Source: Bacteroides sp. OM05-12 (GTDB lineage: Bacteria > Bacteroidota > Bacteroidia > Bacteroidales > Bacteroidaceae). Taken from it: a DNA stretch of 64,000 nt. The notes under the pieces were generated by a model. The model was not told the DNA's origin. It worked only from the letters and a program-made list of their open reading frames with translations, and searched no databases. How positions within the stretch are numbered: position 1 is the stretch's first letter; every line of letters begins with the position of its first letter. The stretch lies in NCBI RefSeq assembly GCF_003438995.1, contig NZ_QSUN01000005.1, positions 186,001 to 250,000 of the forward strand, written 5' to 3'. The position numbers were made by a program, and so were the translations under genes. Below are positions 49,546-59,331 of this stretch, piece after piece.

Positions 49546-51060
49546 ATGGCTATAAATCAATTAAAAACAGGAGCATTATTATCTTATATATCAATAATTC
49601 TAAATAATATAATCGGATTATTATATACTCCTTTTATGTTGAGAATGATGGGACAATCTGAATATGGATTATACTCGTTGGTGGCTTCTGTCGTTGCCTA
49701 TTTAACTATTTTAGATTTTGGCTTTGGTAATGCAATAATACGATATACTGCTAAATTTAGAGCTGAGAATAGATTAAAAGAACAGTATGAAATGTTTGGA
49801 ATGTTTCTTTTTCTTTATTCTGCTATTGGTATATTTACTTTATTAATAGGGCTTTGCTTATATTTTAATGTGGATTTTTTATTTGAGCGTTCCATGAATA
49901 TGGAAGAATTGAATAAAATCCGTATTATGATGTTACTAATGGTCTTTAATATTGCTATAACATTTCCTTTTAGTATTTTTGGTTCTATTATTACTGCTTA
50001 TGAGAATTTTATTTTTCAAAAGGCTATAAATATTGTTCGGATTATTTTAAATCCTATTGTAATGTGTGTTATGTTATTGATGGGATATAGAGCTATAGGG
50101 ATGGTAGTAGTAACAACATTATTTAATGTTTTAACTTTATTGATAAATTGTTGGTATTGTTATCATAGGCTCCATATTCATGTCATAATAGGACGTTTTA
50201 ATTGGACTTTTTTAAAAGAAATAATGATCTATTCATTTTGGATATTTTTAAATGCCATAATGGATCGTATATATTGGAGTTCAGGGCAGTTTATATTGGG
50301 TATATACGCGGGAGCCAAAGCTGTTGCTATTTATGCTGTTGCTATAAGTTTGGAAAATATATATATGAGCTTTTCTACAGCTATTTCTGGAGTTTTTCTT
50401 CCGAGAATAACTTCTATGATTACTCAGAAAGAGAATGAAAAGTCAATGTCTGATTTATTTATCAGGACAGGGAGAATTCAATATATTATTATGTCATTTA
50501 TATTGATTGGATTTATACTTTTCGGAAAACAGTTTATTATAATTTGGGCTGGTAGTGATTATTCTGAAGCATATTATATAACTTTGCTGTTTTTTGTCCC
50601 ATTAACAATTCCATTAATTCAAAATTTAGGCATAACAATTTTACAGGCGCGTAATCAAATGAAATTTAGATCTGTGTCATATGTAATAATAGCCATTATA
50701 AGTTTAGGCTTATCTGTTTTTTTAGTAAGATATTATGGTGGGATAGGTTGTGCATTAAGTACTGCATTTGCATTGTGCATAGGTCAAATATTGATAATGA
50801 ATATTTATTATTTTAAGAAAGTTAATATTGATATTCCTGCTTTTTGGAGAGAGATTGGGAAGATGTCTGTTGTTCCTATTTTGATTGGTATAGTTGGATA
50901 TGTTTTATTAAACTATTTTCGGATTGAATCAATATTAACTTTATTTTTAGGCATAGTTCTTTTCTCTATAATTTATTTACCTGCTTTTTGGCATTTAAGT
51001 ATGAATAGCTATGAACGTAACCTCTTCTTAAAGCCTTTAAAAAAAGTCTTAAAAAAATGA
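49546..51060 (+). CDS. Wzx-type polysaccharide flippase
   Basis: 504 residues, about 12-14 membrane helices, AT-rich coding sequence. Starts LKTGALLSYISIILNNIIGL, then LYTPFMLRMMGQSEYGLYSL, the usual opening of the PST/MOP superfamily, followed by DFGFGNAIIRY. It would move undecaprenyl-linked repeat units across the inner membrane. It is the only flippase seen in the locus, while the Wzy-like and Wzc-like genes are on the other strand, so the two gene sets probably serve one pathway. Confidence 0.92.
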   Translation: MAINQLKTGALLSYISIILNNIIGLLYTPFMLRMMGQSEYGLYSLVASVVAYLTILDFGFGNAIIRYTAKFRAENRLKEQYEMFGMFLFLYSAIGIFTLLIGLCLYFNVDFLFERSMNMEELNKIRIMMLLMVFNIAITFPFSIFGSIITAYENFIFQKAINIVRIILNPIVMCVMLLMGYRAIGMVVVTTLFNVLTLLINCWYCYHRLHIHVIIGRFNWTFLKEIMIYSFWIFLNAIMDRIYWSSGQFILGIYAGAKAVAIYAVAISLENIYMSFSTAISGVFLPRITSMITQKENEKSMSDLFIRTGRIQYIIMSFILIGFILFGKQFIIIWAGSDYSEAYYITLLFFVPLTIPLIQNLGITILQARNQMKFRSVSYVIIAIISLGLSVFLVRYYGGIGCALSTAFALCIGQILIMNIYYFKKVNIDIPAFWREIGKMSVVPILIGIVGYVLLNYFRIESILTLFLGIVLFSIIYLPAFWHLSMNSYERNLFLKPLKKVLKK

Positions 51061-51178
51061 TTATATGATCGATTAATAGAAAAATATTGAAACCCAATTG
51101 AGGTGGGGTGCTTTAAAAAGTGATAGTTGTAGGTTTTATTGGTTGTTATAAGGTGCGTAAAATACTAATTGTTCTAAC

Positions 51179-52342
51179 ATGAAAATAGCTATATTGACAT
51201 TACCTTTTCATTCTAATTATGGTGGAATACTTCAAGCATATGCGTTACAAACAGTTTTAAAGCGGATGGGTCATGATGTTCTTATTGTTGATCTTCCTTT
51301 TAAAAAAGAAGGGTATAGAGTTGTATTGTTGACATATTTGAAGCGTTTTATTGCTAAATGTTTTTTCTTATCAGACAAACCTGTACGTGCTTGGGCTTCA
51401 GAAAAAGAGTTAAAAGTGATCAATAAGAATATTCTTGATTTTATAAATAGGTATTTGTCAGTCATAAAGTGCAATAAATTGTCTGCATTATCAGTCTTGA
51501 TTAAACAGGAACAAATCAATGTTTTTATTTTTGGTAGTGATCAGATTTGGCGACCAAGTTACACTCCAGATGTTTATACTTATTTTGGAAGTTTTTTATC
51601 TTCTTCGAGTAATATAGAAAAAATATCATATGCTGCATCGTTTGGTGTAGATTTTTGGGAATATACCCCAAAGCAGACATTAAAGTGTAAAGGTCTTGTG
51701 AAAACTTTTAAAGCAGTTTCTGTGAGAGAAGATTCTGCTATTCATTTATGTAGGCAATATTTAGATATAAATGCGGTGCCTGTTTTAGATCCGACAATGT
51801 TATTAAATAAGGATGATTATGTTGAATTGTTAAAGTCTTATGATAATTGTATAAAAAAGGAGCTTGCTGTATATCTTTTAGATTGGAGTGAACGAAAGAG
51901 AGATTTGGTAGATAAAATATCAGGTTATAAAGAATTGGACATAAATTATATTAATGTTCAAAATAAGTATTGGAATGTAGGAGCAAAAAAAATAAATGAA
52001 TGTATTGTTCCTCCTATTGAAAATTGGCTTAGAGGTTTATTATGTGCTGATTTTGTTATTACAGATTCTTTCCATGGAGTTGTTTTTTCGATATTATTTC
52101 ACAAACAATTTTATTGTATAGTGAATTCAATGCGAGGAAGCACCCGATTTACTTCTCTACTGAGATTATTGAATTTGGAAGATAGGATTGTTTCTAATAT
52201 AGGAAATTTTGATTTGAATAGCTTGAATGAGGATATTGATTATGGTGCAGTTGATTCTCTATTATTTAGAGAAAGAGAAAGGTCTCTAGATTTTTTGAGA
52301 AAAGCTTTAGTTAGTAGGGATAGTCTATTTTCTGAAATATAG
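51179..52342 (+). CDS. Polysaccharide pyruvyl transferase-family protein
   Basis: 387 residues. Family motifs: LTLPFHSNYGGILQAYALQT at the start, FGSDQIWRPSYTPD, SYAASFG, SVREDSAI, VLDPTMLL and TDSFHGVVFSI near the C-terminus. Members transfer pyruvate from PEP to a sugar as a ketal, or are related glycosyltransferase-like proteins; the EPS setting fits either. Last gene of the plus-strand set; no clear terminator follows. Confidence 0.87.
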   Translation: MKIAILTLPFHSNYGGILQAYALQTVLKRMGHDVLIVDLPFKKEGYRVVLLTYLKRFIAKCFFLSDKPVRAWASEKELKVINKNILDFINRYLSVIKCNKLSALSVLIKQEQINVFIFGSDQIWRPSYTPDVYTYFGSFLSSSSNIEKISYAASFGVDFWEYTPKQTLKCKGLVKTFKAVSVREDSAIHLCRQYLDINAVPVLDPTMLLNKDDYVELLKSYDNCIKKELAVYLLDWSERKRDLVDKISGYKELDINYINVQNKYWNVGAKKINECIVPPIENWLRGLLCADFVITDSFHGVVFSILFHKQFYCIVNSMRGSTRFTSLLRLLNLEDRIVSNIGNFDLNSLNEDIDYGAVDSLLFRERERSLDFLRKALVSRDSLFSEI

Positions 52343-53247
52343 ATGATTAAAAAATCCTTCGTTCCTTCTGAAATTAAATAAATGCATCAATTATATATAT
52401 TGAATAGTTGTGGTGAAAATTATTTAGGATATAAATAGCTATATAGAACCTGATATACATTTCCTATTTCCGTGTGTACTTTTTCCATTCAGATAATCGT
52501 CAGCTTTCTGGCTAAAAAGTGACTTGCTTTTTCATTGTTGTAGGAGACGTTTTCTTTAATTAATTGAAGATTTCGCTTGGACTTAATAACAAACATGGTT
52601 CATTTTTTTCGAACATTGCGAAAGGGGAAAAGAAAGCTCCCGTTCCCATATCTTTATGGTGGGTATTATTTTGCATTATTTCAGTTTCTTCTTTGTTGTT
52701 AAACTAGTATTTGTTTCCAGATAGTAATTCATTTTTTGTTATACATAAATTTGTTGATGGTCAATATTCGAACAATTAATCAGTTTAGTTATCTCAATAT
52801 AGAGAAGACGTCTGCTTCCTGTATATCAGTAAACCTTTTGCGGTTGATGTCATAATCAAAGATGTGATACGAGGTATGGGATGATAATTTTTCTTATATA
52901 CTTTATGAATATTTAATCCTGTCATTTGTCTCATATTTTTTATAAAGTCATTTTAGATGGAAATCTTATCCATTTCATCTGAACTGAAAAACTGAATATT
53001 GATAACTTTTGTTCTTTTGGGAGTGGTACGCTCTAGTAATAGCTGCCCGTATAATATTGTTGTAACTTTTAGAGTAATAGTGATTTGCTGTTGTGCAATT
53101 TTCTAATCTATCTACTCGTTACCAATAATTATCAGAAGTAAATTTCGATTGGAAATTCCTATCATTCAGCCTAAATAATTGTAAATCAAATAGAGTTTGG
53201 TTAGACTAAATGATGAAAAAATACGAATTTATTTTATATATAAGTTG
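52343..53247 (-). pseudogene. Decayed coding region between convergent polysaccharide gene sets
   Basis: 905 bp without an intact gene. The minus strand gives protein-like pieces broken by stops and frame changes: about 52960-53110 (TTILYGQLLLERTTPKRTKV), continuing past a TAA to KNMRQMTGLNIHKVYKKNYH at about 52890-52950, then in another frame IFDYDINRKRFTDIQEADVF (about 52800-52870), and near 52490-52595 a 35-codon ORF (KENVSYNNEKASHFLARKL). The family was not recognised. It may be the remains of a transposase, regulator or lost glycan gene, and marks a joining point of the two gene sets. Confidence 0.4.
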
Positions 53248-54099
53248 TTATTTAATAATGTTGGATTCTTGATCCATATACTTTGATTTTTTCTTAAAAA
53301 TACAAAATCCATTTTTCATTGCTTTTATCGCACGTTTCTTAAAACTGTTAAAAAAAGATCCATCTATATTCATAGTTCCATATCCTGTAATAGCTCTAGC
53401 TTTTTTGTTGTGTAAAAAAAATAATTTGCCGTATTTCTTTAATCCTAAGGCCAAGCTACCATCTTCCCCCCTTTTTATATCAACTCTGAAACCAACTTTT
53501 TTCCCTTCTTCAATTCTATAAGCAAAAACCATTCCTCTGACATTTAGTTCTGGACGCTTAAAAGATTGTAAGAATAAATAGAGATCTCTTAAACTTTCAT
53601 ATATTTTTAATCCTAAATAAGAATGATTATTGTCTGGGAAGTAACTCCATAATGAGTAGACACCAATGTTTTGAGGTGAGCAAATAAGTTTTTTACTCAT
53701 AATCTCAACATAATGTGGTGGATATATAGTATCAGCATCCATACATACACAATATTTCCCTTTTGCATGATCCATACCGGATTGTCGAGCATAACCACAT
53801 CCATGTCTTTCTTCTTTATAGTATTTTACTCCTGTATTTTTGTATATATCTGCTGTTGCATCCACAGAGTTATTGTCAATGCCAATAATTTCTATAGGAT
53901 AATGGCAAATTGTATCACTCAAAGACCATAAATTTGCTAATAAGTGTTTTTCTTCATTATAAGCAATAATAACAATTGACACAAGTGGATTATCGTTTTG
54001 CAATTTGGTTATTTTATTTCTTACTTCATTAATGGTTTCTATAGGGATGTCTTTATACTCTTTTTCGTATATTGATAAATATTTCTTGTACCATTTCAT
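53248..54099 (-). CDS. GT2 glycosyltransferase
   Basis: 283 residues, soluble. GT-A motifs: VSIVIIAYNEEKHLLANLWS near 40, GIDNNSVDATADI near 73, and the DxD-type CVCMDADTIYPPHY near 118. A basic, Lys-rich C-terminus (FKKRAIKAMKNGF; FKKKSKYM) may touch the membrane. It probably adds one sugar to the lipid-linked unit. Last gene of the minus-strand operon, 83 bp after the PRT-HAD gene. Confidence 0.88.
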   Translation of the reverse strand: MKWYKKYLSIYEKEYKDIPIETINEVRNKITKLQNDNPLVSIVIIAYNEEKHLLANLWSLSDTICHYPIEIIGIDNNSVDATADIYKNTGVKYYKEERHGCGYARQSGMDHAKGKYCVCMDADTIYPPHYVEIMSKKLICSPQNIGVYSLWSYFPDNNHSYLGLKIYESLRDLYLFLQSFKRPELNVRGMVFAYRIEEGKKVGFRVDIKRGEDGSLALGLKKYGKLFFLHNKKARAITGYGTMNIDGSFFNSFKKRAIKAMKNGFCIFKKKSKYMDQESNIIK

Positions 54100-54182
54100 A
54101 GTATAGTAATTAATTTATGTTTTAAAGATTCTTAAACTGTATTTTGTCAATTGTTATTGTGCTCTGAAAATGATCTATCAGA

Positions 54183-55118
54183 TTAGTGTTTTTTTATTAT
54201 ATTTCTTAATTTCAATAATCCATTTCTTATAAAAGAGAGATTTTGTCCGCTTTTTATGTTGTATAGAAAGGACTGAGAGTTAAAAACCATTTGGAAATTC
54301 TCGGTACACAATACAGGTTTTTTTGTTAATTGATTAATTTCTATAGCTTGTTTCATAGAACTTTCAATAAAAAGCATATAGTTTTTATCTTGATATTCTT
54401 TAGCTTTATGTAATGCATGGCAATTCGCTTTGACTCTAGCTTCTTTGTTTGGTAAATTTAACATTACCAATTTGTTATATTTTATCTTATTCTTTTCTAA
54501 CCATACCTCAGTTTCTTTTCTGTATTTTTCTAATCGTGATGTTACTAAAGTTCCTATTGGAGCACCGGGAATGAATAAGGGTTTTGCATGTAAAATAAAA
54601 TCAACATACATTTTCCCATCATCATTTTGCTCAGGGGTTGGATCTACACATAGAACTCCGTCAATATCCAAACAAGATTTACTTAAGATGCTGTGATTAA
54701 GTATATTCCATTGGAAATAACGTGGAAGAGGCACTATATCAAAAAAATAGTTTACTAGTTTTTCTTTACCGGGTATAACATAGATTGCTGCATATTCTAT
54801 AGTATAAGATTGTTCTAACTCTTGCAATTCTTTTTTACATGTAAGAATAGCGGATCCGGATGCAATGCTATCATCTACAACAAGGATCTTGTTAAAGCTT
54901 TTTGTATCAATAAATTGTCCTCTTGCACCTGATTTATAGATATGTCCATTTTTGAAAGAATTAAGATCAGCTATAGGTTTATTTAAATATAATGCTATTA
55001 AATTTGCAGGAAACATACCACTTCTCGGTATGCCTACAATTAAGTCAAAATCTCTCGGAAGGATATGTAGGCGTTTTAGTATGACCTGATTCATATCTTC
55101 TATTGTTCGATAATTCAT
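54183..55118 (-). CDS. Phosphoribosyltransferase-HAD phosphatase fusion
   Basis: 311 residues. Residues about 1-130 form a type I phosphoribosyltransferase domain: pyrophosphate loop GIPRSG (29-34) and PRPP loop ILVVDDSIASGSA (78-90). Residues about 145-290 form a HAD-type domain: CLDIDGVL with Asp151 and Asp153, LVTSRLEKYRK as motif II, and YMLFIESS near the last acidic motif. It lies in a run of glycosyltransferases. Literature on ribofuranose in polysaccharides describes a PRPP-using transferase plus a phosphatase that removes the 5-phosphate. A single chain holding both would suit that route here; this is an inference. Nucleotide salvage is the simple alternative. Confidence 0.7.
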   Translation of the reverse strand: MNYRTIEDMNQVILKRLHILPRDFDLIVGIPRSGMFPANLIALYLNKPIADLNSFKNGHIYKSGARGQFIDTKSFNKILVVDDSIASGSAILTCKKELQELEQSYTIEYAAIYVIPGKEKLVNYFFDIVPLPRYFQWNILNHSILSKSCLDIDGVLCVDPTPEQNDDGKMYVDFILHAKPLFIPGAPIGTLVTSRLEKYRKETEVWLEKNKIKYNKLVMLNLPNKEARVKANCHALHKAKEYQDKNYMLFIESSMKQAIEINQLTKKPVLCTENFQMVFNSQSFLYNIKSGQNLSFIRNGLLKLRNIIKKH

Positions 55119-55137
55119 ATTCTTAATATGTGTATTG

Positions 55138-55773
55138 TTATTGATATATTCTTATCCATTCGTGCTTTTCTGAATCATACTGCTTCATTATTTTTGCTGG
55201 ATTTCCAGCCACAATACAATATGAAGGAACATCTTTAGTGACAACACTACCTCCTGCAATAATAGAATGTTTGCCAATATGTACTCCAGAAGTAATAATA
55301 CTATTTGCTCCAATCCATACTTCATCTCCAATGATGATTGGATTTACAGAAACACCTTGCATTCTGATTGGTATATCAGGATTATCATATTTATGATTTA
55401 AACCGGACACCACAACATTTTGTGCAAGAATTGTGTTATTTCCAATCTGTACAGGACCGATAATTGTATTACGGAATCCGATTCGTGTGTTATTCCCTAT
55501 ATGTACGGCACCAACTCCATTGTCAATTAATGAAAAATATTCAATTACACTATAATTGCCTAAACTAAAAGGATTAATAGGGCTGATATTCATTATTGTA
55601 TGTTGTCTGATTTTCGCTTTTTTTCCTCTATTTTTAAAAAAGAAGATTGGATTGATAAACCATTTGATCCATATTCTCGGGCAGGCACCTTGGGAATTCA
55701 TCATTAATTTATGAATAACTTGTTTCCTTTTAGGGTCCTGATTTATTATTAGTTTTAATTTATTTAAATCCAT
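55138..55773 (-). CDS. Hexapeptide-repeat acyltransferase
   Basis: 211 residues. Left-handed beta-helix turns run about 75-190 ([73 protein letters not shown]), with the loop containing SGLNHKYDN supplying the catalytic His. The end [14 protein letters not shown] is typical of WbbJ/Maa-like O-acetyltransferases. It probably acetylates a sugar of the repeat unit. Separated by 5 bp from the upstream glycosyltransferase and 19 bp from the next gene. Confidence 0.9.
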   Translation of the reverse strand: MDLNKLKLIINQDPKRKQVIHKLMMNSQGACPRIWIKWFINPIFFFKNRGKKAKIRQHTIMNISPINPFSLGNYSVIEYFSLIDNGVGAVHIGNNTRIGFRNTIIGPVQIGNNTILAQNVVVSGLNHKYDNPDIPIRMQGVSVNPIIIGDEVWIGANSIITSGVHIGKHSIIAGGSVVTKDVPSYCIVAGNPAKIMKQYDSEKHEWIRIYQ

Positions 55774-55778
55774 TGATT

Positions 55779-56984
55779 TTATATCTTACTATTCTTAAAT
55801 AGTTCAATGCTGTGATATATTTTGTTGACGCTATTAGTCCAACTATGTGTATGAGCAAAATCAATTCTTTCTTTCTTTTTCTCTAAATCATTGATTTCTG
55901 TTAACGCCTGATCTATAGCAGTTAAATATTCATCTACATTAGTCGCTAAAAATACATATTTGCTAAATATGTCACGCATGGTATGAGTTTCTGTTGCAAC
56001 AGTTGGTTTTCCCATTGCTAGATATTCATCTATCTTTAAAGGATAATTACCTATGGTGATATCATTTAATATTTGGGGATTCATACATACATCAAATTGT
56101 TCAATATAGTCCGGAAGTTCTTCTATATCTTTGCCTCCTAAGAAATAGACATTTTTTAATTTGTGTAATGGATGTTGAATGAAAACATTATCTTCAGGAC
56201 CAACGAATACGAAATTATAATTAGTCCTTTGTTGAGCAATTTGATATAATAACTCAATATCTAAACGTATTGTTGTCAAGGAACCGACATATCCGATAAT
56301 AGGAGAGGGAATGTTTTTTATATCTTCGGGAATATGCCGTTGCTTTGTTATATCGTAAAGCTCTAAGTTGACTCCTGTTTCTAGACCATAAGTATTAGGA
56401 TTGAGTTTTATAAAGTGCTCTACAAAATAGGAGGAATTAGCTAAAACTAAATCTGATTTTTTTGCTAATAAAGGTTCTAATCTTGTTCCGTTTTTTTTCC
56501 AATATTTAGTGCCGATAACAAAGTCTCTGCAATAATAGATTGAAATGTCTGGTTTAATTATTTCTTTTAGATATTGACTACGATATATATCAGTATCTAT
56601 AAGATGAATGAAGTTTCTAAAATTTAATTCTTTTACAACCTTTAATATGAAATTTCCAATTTTTTTATTGTTGCATTTATTGAAATAATCAAATAACCAT
56701 GCAGTTGGTAGCATATTAATAGACGGAATTATGAAAGGACAGTCTGCAACCCAAAGGTTTTTTTTAATTTGTCGAATATATGCTTGACGTTTCTTGATAA
56801 CATCCACTTTATAATGATATGCAGCATTTTTGTTCCTTTTTAGCAATGTAGCATAATCTAAAGGGGTATTAATATATAAAACTCTATTGTTTTTAGATAT
56901 TTCTAATGCTGTATTTTTTATGGTACTACCGATTTCGATATCCCATGGTTGTAAACTTGTAATTACAAAATCTTGATTAATCAT
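55779..56984 (-). CDS. GT4-like glycosyltransferase (TuaH-like)
   Basis: 401 residues, GT-B fold. The N-terminal half has [20 protein letters not shown] and [12 protein letters not shown], as in TuaH-like enzymes. The C-terminal nucleotide-sugar half has [44 protein letters not shown] and FDVCMNPQ, with [17 protein letters not shown] near 325-341. It adds a sugar during repeat-unit assembly; donor unknown. Tightly packed in the operon. Confidence 0.86.
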   Translation of the reverse strand: MINQDFVITSLQPWDIEIGSTIKNTALEISKNNRVLYINTPLDYATLLKRNKNAAYHYKVDVIKKRQAYIRQIKKNLWVADCPFIIPSINMLPTAWLFDYFNKCNNKKIGNFILKVVKELNFRNFIHLIDTDIYRSQYLKEIIKPDISIYYCRDFVIGTKYWKKNGTRLEPLLAKKSDLVLANSSYFVEHFIKLNPNTYGLETGVNLELYDITKQRHIPEDIKNIPSPIIGYVGSLTTIRLDIELLYQIAQQRTNYNFVFVGPEDNVFIQHPLHKLKNVYFLGGKDIEELPDYIEQFDVCMNPQILNDITIGNYPLKIDEYLAMGKPTVATETHTMRDIFSKYVFLATNVDEYLTAIDQALTEINDLEKKKERIDFAHTHSWTNSVNKIYHSIELFKNSKI

Positions 56985-57004
56985 AATAGATATATATTAT
57001 AAGG

Positions 57005-58117
57005 TTATATTTCTTTGTATATATTTAATAGGGCTTCAGCCGTTTTTTTCCATGAAAAGTTTTGTATATGTTGTAAACCATAATCGACTTGTTGCCGATA
57101 AAATTCAGAATTATTTTCTAATTCTAACAGTTTCTCCGATATATCTTCAGGTTTCATCGGGTTCACTAATATACCATCTTTTCCTGCAATTTCAGGTATG
57201 GCCGACGTATTGCTGGTGATGACAGGAGTACCACAAGCCATTGCCTCTAAAATAGGAATTCCGAAGCTTTCTCTTAAAGAAGTATACAGGAAAGCAAAGG
57301 CTCCGTTATAAATATATGCAAGATCTTTGTTAGGGATATATCCGGGACAAAAGATATAAGGTTTTATCTCTTTGATATTTTCTTCATTCAAAATAGCATC
57401 TACTATGTCTTCTTTAAGATCAGCTATTAATAAAGGACGTTTGTGAACCGATTGTTTTAGATATAAACTATATGCTTTTAGAGTACGTGACGTATTCTTC
57501 TTAGGATCAGTATTGCCTAAGAAAAAAATGAATTCCTTGTGGGGTATATATTTATGAGTAACAGTTTCCGGTAATTCTATTTGCTTGAAATGTTTGCTGA
57601 AGCCATTATAAACTGCTGTAATTTGTTGCTTGGGTAATTGTAGTGCTTCTTGTATTCGGTTACACTCAAAATTGGATACAGTTATTATTTTCTTGCACTT
57701 AGGTAATATTCTAGGAACGATAAAACGTCGGTAGATTCTTCCCATATTTTGATACCACGATTTGTTCTCATTTTGTTTGGGCTCTAAAAAGATGATATCA
57801 TGTAGGGTCAGTATTAATGGTACGCTACAGAATAAAGGAGCTGTATTACTTGTACAGTGCAATAAATCTGGTTTTATTTTATGAACAGCAAGGGGTAAGG
57901 CTATTTGTTCCCAAAGTGGATATGTAGGGCAATTCAATTCTATAATGTGGACATTCTCTGATTTGATCAGACATCTATCTTCGCCACTTCCTACAAAAAT
58001 GTAATATTGATTGGTCTTATCAATTTTCTGTAACTCCCTGATGGCTTCAAGAATTACAAAATCCATACCATGTTTATTTGTACGGAAGATTCGTTGTGCT
58101 TCAATTGCTATTTTCAT
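57005..58117 (-). CDS. GT4-family glycosyltransferase
   Basis: 370 residues, GT-B fold. Start MKIAIEAQRIFRTNKHGMD; CTSNTAPLFCSVPLILTLHD is the usual mid-N-terminal motif; the nucleotide-binding half has FIFFLGNTDPKKNTSRTLKA, CPGYIPNKDLAYIYNGAFAF, and ESFGIPILEAMACGTPVITS with the EX7E signature. It probably transfers a hexose or deoxyhexose; donor cannot be read from sequence. 12 bp from the GT2 gene upstream. Confidence 0.92.
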   Translation of the reverse strand: MKIAIEAQRIFRTNKHGMDFVILEAIRELQKIDKTNQYYIFVGSGEDRCLIKSENVHIIELNCPTYPLWEQIALPLAVHKIKPDLLHCTSNTAPLFCSVPLILTLHDIIFLEPKQNENKSWYQNMGRIYRRFIVPRILPKCKKIITVSNFECNRIQEALQLPKQQITAVYNGFSKHFKQIELPETVTHKYIPHKEFIFFLGNTDPKKNTSRTLKAYSLYLKQSVHKRPLLIADLKEDIVDAILNEENIKEIKPYIFCPGYIPNKDLAYIYNGAFAFLYTSLRESFGIPILEAMACGTPVITSNTSAIPEIAGKDGILVNPMKPEDISEKLLELENNSEFYRQQVDYGLQHIQNFSWKKTAEALLNIYKEI

Positions 58118-58128
58118 ACTATTTTGTT

Positions 58129-59328
58129 TTAGTTGCCATGCTCTGTATGTATAAATTGCTTGTTTGCACCTCGTAGGCGGAAAAAATTAAAAAACATGAG
58201 TATAAATAAAACTGGAATATTGAGTATTGCTTTGGCTAGTTTCCTGTTAATTAAATAATCGGGTATAGCTAATGCGAATGTTATACATAATAAAGCAAAT
58301 AGTCCCCACCATTTGACAGCCATAATCCAGTTGGTTACAGTCAGGATGCATGCAATAATAATGATAGAACCGAATAAAATAACTCGGGGTGGCATCATCC
58401 ATTGAAATAATTTATCGCAATAATCCCAATTCCCTTTAAATATTGCACTGGGGAATGAGAATAGTCCGGAGAATAGATTGCTAAACTGGGTTGATAACCA
58501 CCTTCGGCGCTGATTGTAGAATTGAGAATTGTTTTTTACTTTCTCATCATAGGTGTATACTGTATTTAAATATTCAATGTAAATATTCTGTTTTAATAGT
58601 AATATTTCTAGCTGTTTGTCGATGCCTACATGTTTTGCGTGTTGCATACAATCTTTAAATAACTCATATTCGAATGCCATTCCTGAACCGATAAGAGCAG
58701 AAGAAAATCCTAATTGGGTGTGTCCTTTTCTAAATATAGAGTTGTTTATTTCTTCGCTTACAGCATCCAATATTGCAGTATTGGTCTCAAGGTTTTTGGC
58801 AACTCTATGAGTTTGTATAGCAGAACAACCAGAATAAAAAGCATTGTTTAATTGTTCTAAATAATTGGATTCAACGACATTGTCTGCATCCAATATGACA
58901 ACGTTGTCATATTGGGGTTCATGGCTCTCAATATAATTGATAGCTTCCAGAAGTGCATTTGTTTTGGAACTATATTTTTTTTGAATAGGAATGACTATTG
59001 CTGAAAGAGTTTCCAACTGTTTGTTTGTCTCATTTTTCATATCTTCAGCAATAACAAATATGTCATATTTGTCTCTAGGATATTCCTGCTCTAAAAAACT
59101 TTGTACAGAATTGACAATAACTTTATCTTCTTTATAAGCAGGAAATAAAACTGCATATTTATATTTCTTTTTAGTCACAGGATAAGTGTTCTTAGATTTT
59201 CTAAGTGAGTTAACAGCAAATATAAATAAATATAATACGGCTATGGCAAATAACAAAAATAAAATCGCATCAACCATGCTAAAGACACGTTCTCCGCTAT
59301 CTGAGTTTATAATAAATAAATAATCCAT
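58129..59328 (-). CDS. Membrane GT2 glycosyltransferase, paralogue B
   Basis: 399 residues. N-terminal helix (about 17-38), GT-A domain (YAVLFPAYKEDKVIVNSVQS; VVILDADNVVESNYL; SSALIGSGMAFEYE), NQRRRWLSTQ, and C-terminal helices ending RGANKQFIHTEHGN. Full-length homologue of paralogue A at 46424-47590 in the same locus on the other strand, but the proteins have clearly diverged, so the duplication is not recent. It starts 3 bp after the Wzy-like gene stop. Confidence 0.9.
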   Translation of the reverse strand: MDYLFIINSDSGERVFSMVDAILFLLFAIAVLYLFIFAVNSLRKSKNTYPVTKKKYKYAVLFPAYKEDKVIVNSVQSFLEQEYPRDKYDIFVIAEDMKNETNKQLETLSAIVIPIQKKYSSKTNALLEAINYIESHEPQYDNVVILDADNVVESNYLEQLNNAFYSGCSAIQTHRVAKNLETNTAILDAVSEEINNSIFRKGHTQLGFSSALIGSGMAFEYELFKDCMQHAKHVGIDKQLEILLLKQNIYIEYLNTVYTYDEKVKNNSQFYNQRRRWLSTQFSNLFSGLFSFPSAIFKGNWDYCDKLFQWMMPPRVILFGSIIIIACILTVTNWIMAVKWWGLFALLCITFALAIPDYLINRKLAKAILNIPVLFILMFFNFFRLRGANKQFIHTEHGN

Positions 59329-59331
59329 ATT

